A program made the translations under genes and the position numbers. A stretch of DNA of 7,474 nucleotides from an uncultured Saprospiraceae bacterium (GTDB lineage Bacteria; Bacteroidota; Bacteroidia; Chitinophagales; Saprospiraceae): positions 1 to 7,474 of the forward strand of contig CAJQNM010000463.1 of the NCBI GenBank assembly GCA_905479665.1, written 5' to 3'. Under the pieces are notes generated by a model. The model did not search any database, was not told the origin of the DNA, and saw only the letters and a list, made by a program, of their open reading frames with translations. Shown here piece after piece: positions 6,956 through 7,474 of this stretch (position 1 is its first letter; each line of letters starts with the position of its first letter).

Positions 6956-7474
6956 CAACAGGCATAAGGGAAATGCCGTCTCAGATTTTTGGCACCGCCT
7001 CATTGATCTGAAAGATGGTCTGGATAAAGAGGGTACCATCACCAATATCAAGAACAACAATCGCATGGAGGGAGCCAATGCCTGGCTCCTTATGTGCAGT
7101 ATTGTGATCGCCTCTCTAGGCCTGGATCTAAATTCTCAAGCCATCATCATTGGGGCCATGCTAATCTCGCCTCTGATGTCTCCGATCTTGGGTATTGGAT
7201 TGGGTGTGGGGATCAATGACCGTGAAACGCTTTTTATCTCTCTGCAGCATTTTGGCATCGCCATCGTAATCGCATTGGTGACCAGTACCATCTATTTTTT
7301 GATCAGTCCTTTCGGAGAAGTCACCGAAGAAATAATGCGTCGTACGGAGCCGACCGCATTGGATGTCGGGGTAGCATTTTTTGGTGGAATTGCAGGCATT
7401 ATTTCGGGATCTCGTATTGACAAATCCAATGCTATACCGGGCGTCGCCATCGCTACTGCATTGATGCCACCACT
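6948..7474 (+). CDS. DUF389 integral membrane protein, N-terminal part
   Basis: The protein belongs to the DUF389 family of polytopic inner-membrane proteins, whose biochemical role is not established. The frame is open from the ATG at 6948 for 175 codons to the window edge; the ORF continues beyond. A charged cytoplasmic N-terminus (1-40) leads to the family hallmark: GANAWLLMCSIVIASLGLDL (42-61), then IIIGAMLISPLMSPILGIG (66-84), each a probable membrane segment with helix-breaking glycines and prolines. Further segments are about 101-119 and 138-153, and the next begins at about 162 (AIPGVAIATALMPP), which resembles the second half of the repeat-like AMLISPLMSP motif. The start overlaps the end of the ABC ATPase gene by 8 bp (ATGAGTGA), so the two are very likely translated from one mRNA. 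No Shine-Dalgarno sequence is evident. A physical ATPase partnership is only an inference from the overlap. Confidence 0.88.
   Translation, partial: MSDNRHKGNAVSDFWHRLIDLKDGLDKEGTITNIKNNNRMEGANAWLLMCSIVIASLGLDLNSQAIIIGAMLISPLMSPILGIGLGVGINDRETLFISLQHFGIAIVIALVTSTIYFLISPFGEVTEEIMRRTEPTALDVGVAFFGGIAGIISGSRIDKSNAIPGVAIATALMPP

Overview
This window reads as ordinary chromosomal sequence from a Bacteroidota bacterium, possibly a marine or activated-sludge Saprospiria-like lineage (that finer placement is a guess). The evidence is a PorP/SprF-family outer-membrane protein, which is essentially confined to this phylum; two exact copies of the Bacteroidota-type -7 promoter element TACCTTTG ahead of genes, with a third close match; weak or absent Shine-Dalgarno sequences; and GT4 glycosyltransferases and a LysM protein of types common there. 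Base composition is near balanced.

Layout. Positions 1-341 (minus) hold the N-terminal 113 codons of kdsB, the CMP-KDO synthetase of lipopolysaccharide inner-core synthesis. A 51-81 bp divergent gap separates it from a secreted protein with two LysM repeats and a C-terminal RlpA-like double-psi beta-barrel (about 423-1241, plus). Next come a cystathionine beta-synthase with C-terminal CBS domains (1329-2687, plus, GTG start) and, overlapping its stop, a PorP/SprF-family protein (2684-3793, plus). Two GT4-type glycosyltransferases follow on the minus strand (6182 to 4986, then 4976 to 3822), 9 bp apart and almost certainly one transcript, ending convergently with the PorP gene. A 113 bp divergent gap leads to a LolD/MacB-type ABC ATPase (6296-6955, plus), overlapped by 8 bp by the start of a DUF389 membrane protein that runs off the window end.

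How the genes relate. Most have envelope roles: KDO activation, peptidoglycan binding, an outer-membrane barrel protein, surface glycan assembly, and a lipoprotein-export-type ATPase. The cystathionine beta-synthase is a metabolic gene among them. I see no mobile element, CRISPR array, tRNA, rRNA, phage gene or defence system, and no convincing new system. The points most worth a second look are the LysM-DPBB protein that appears to lack the catalytic aspartate of RlpA, the ATPase-DUF389 overlap, the cbs-porP overlap, and an apparent excess of GATC sites.
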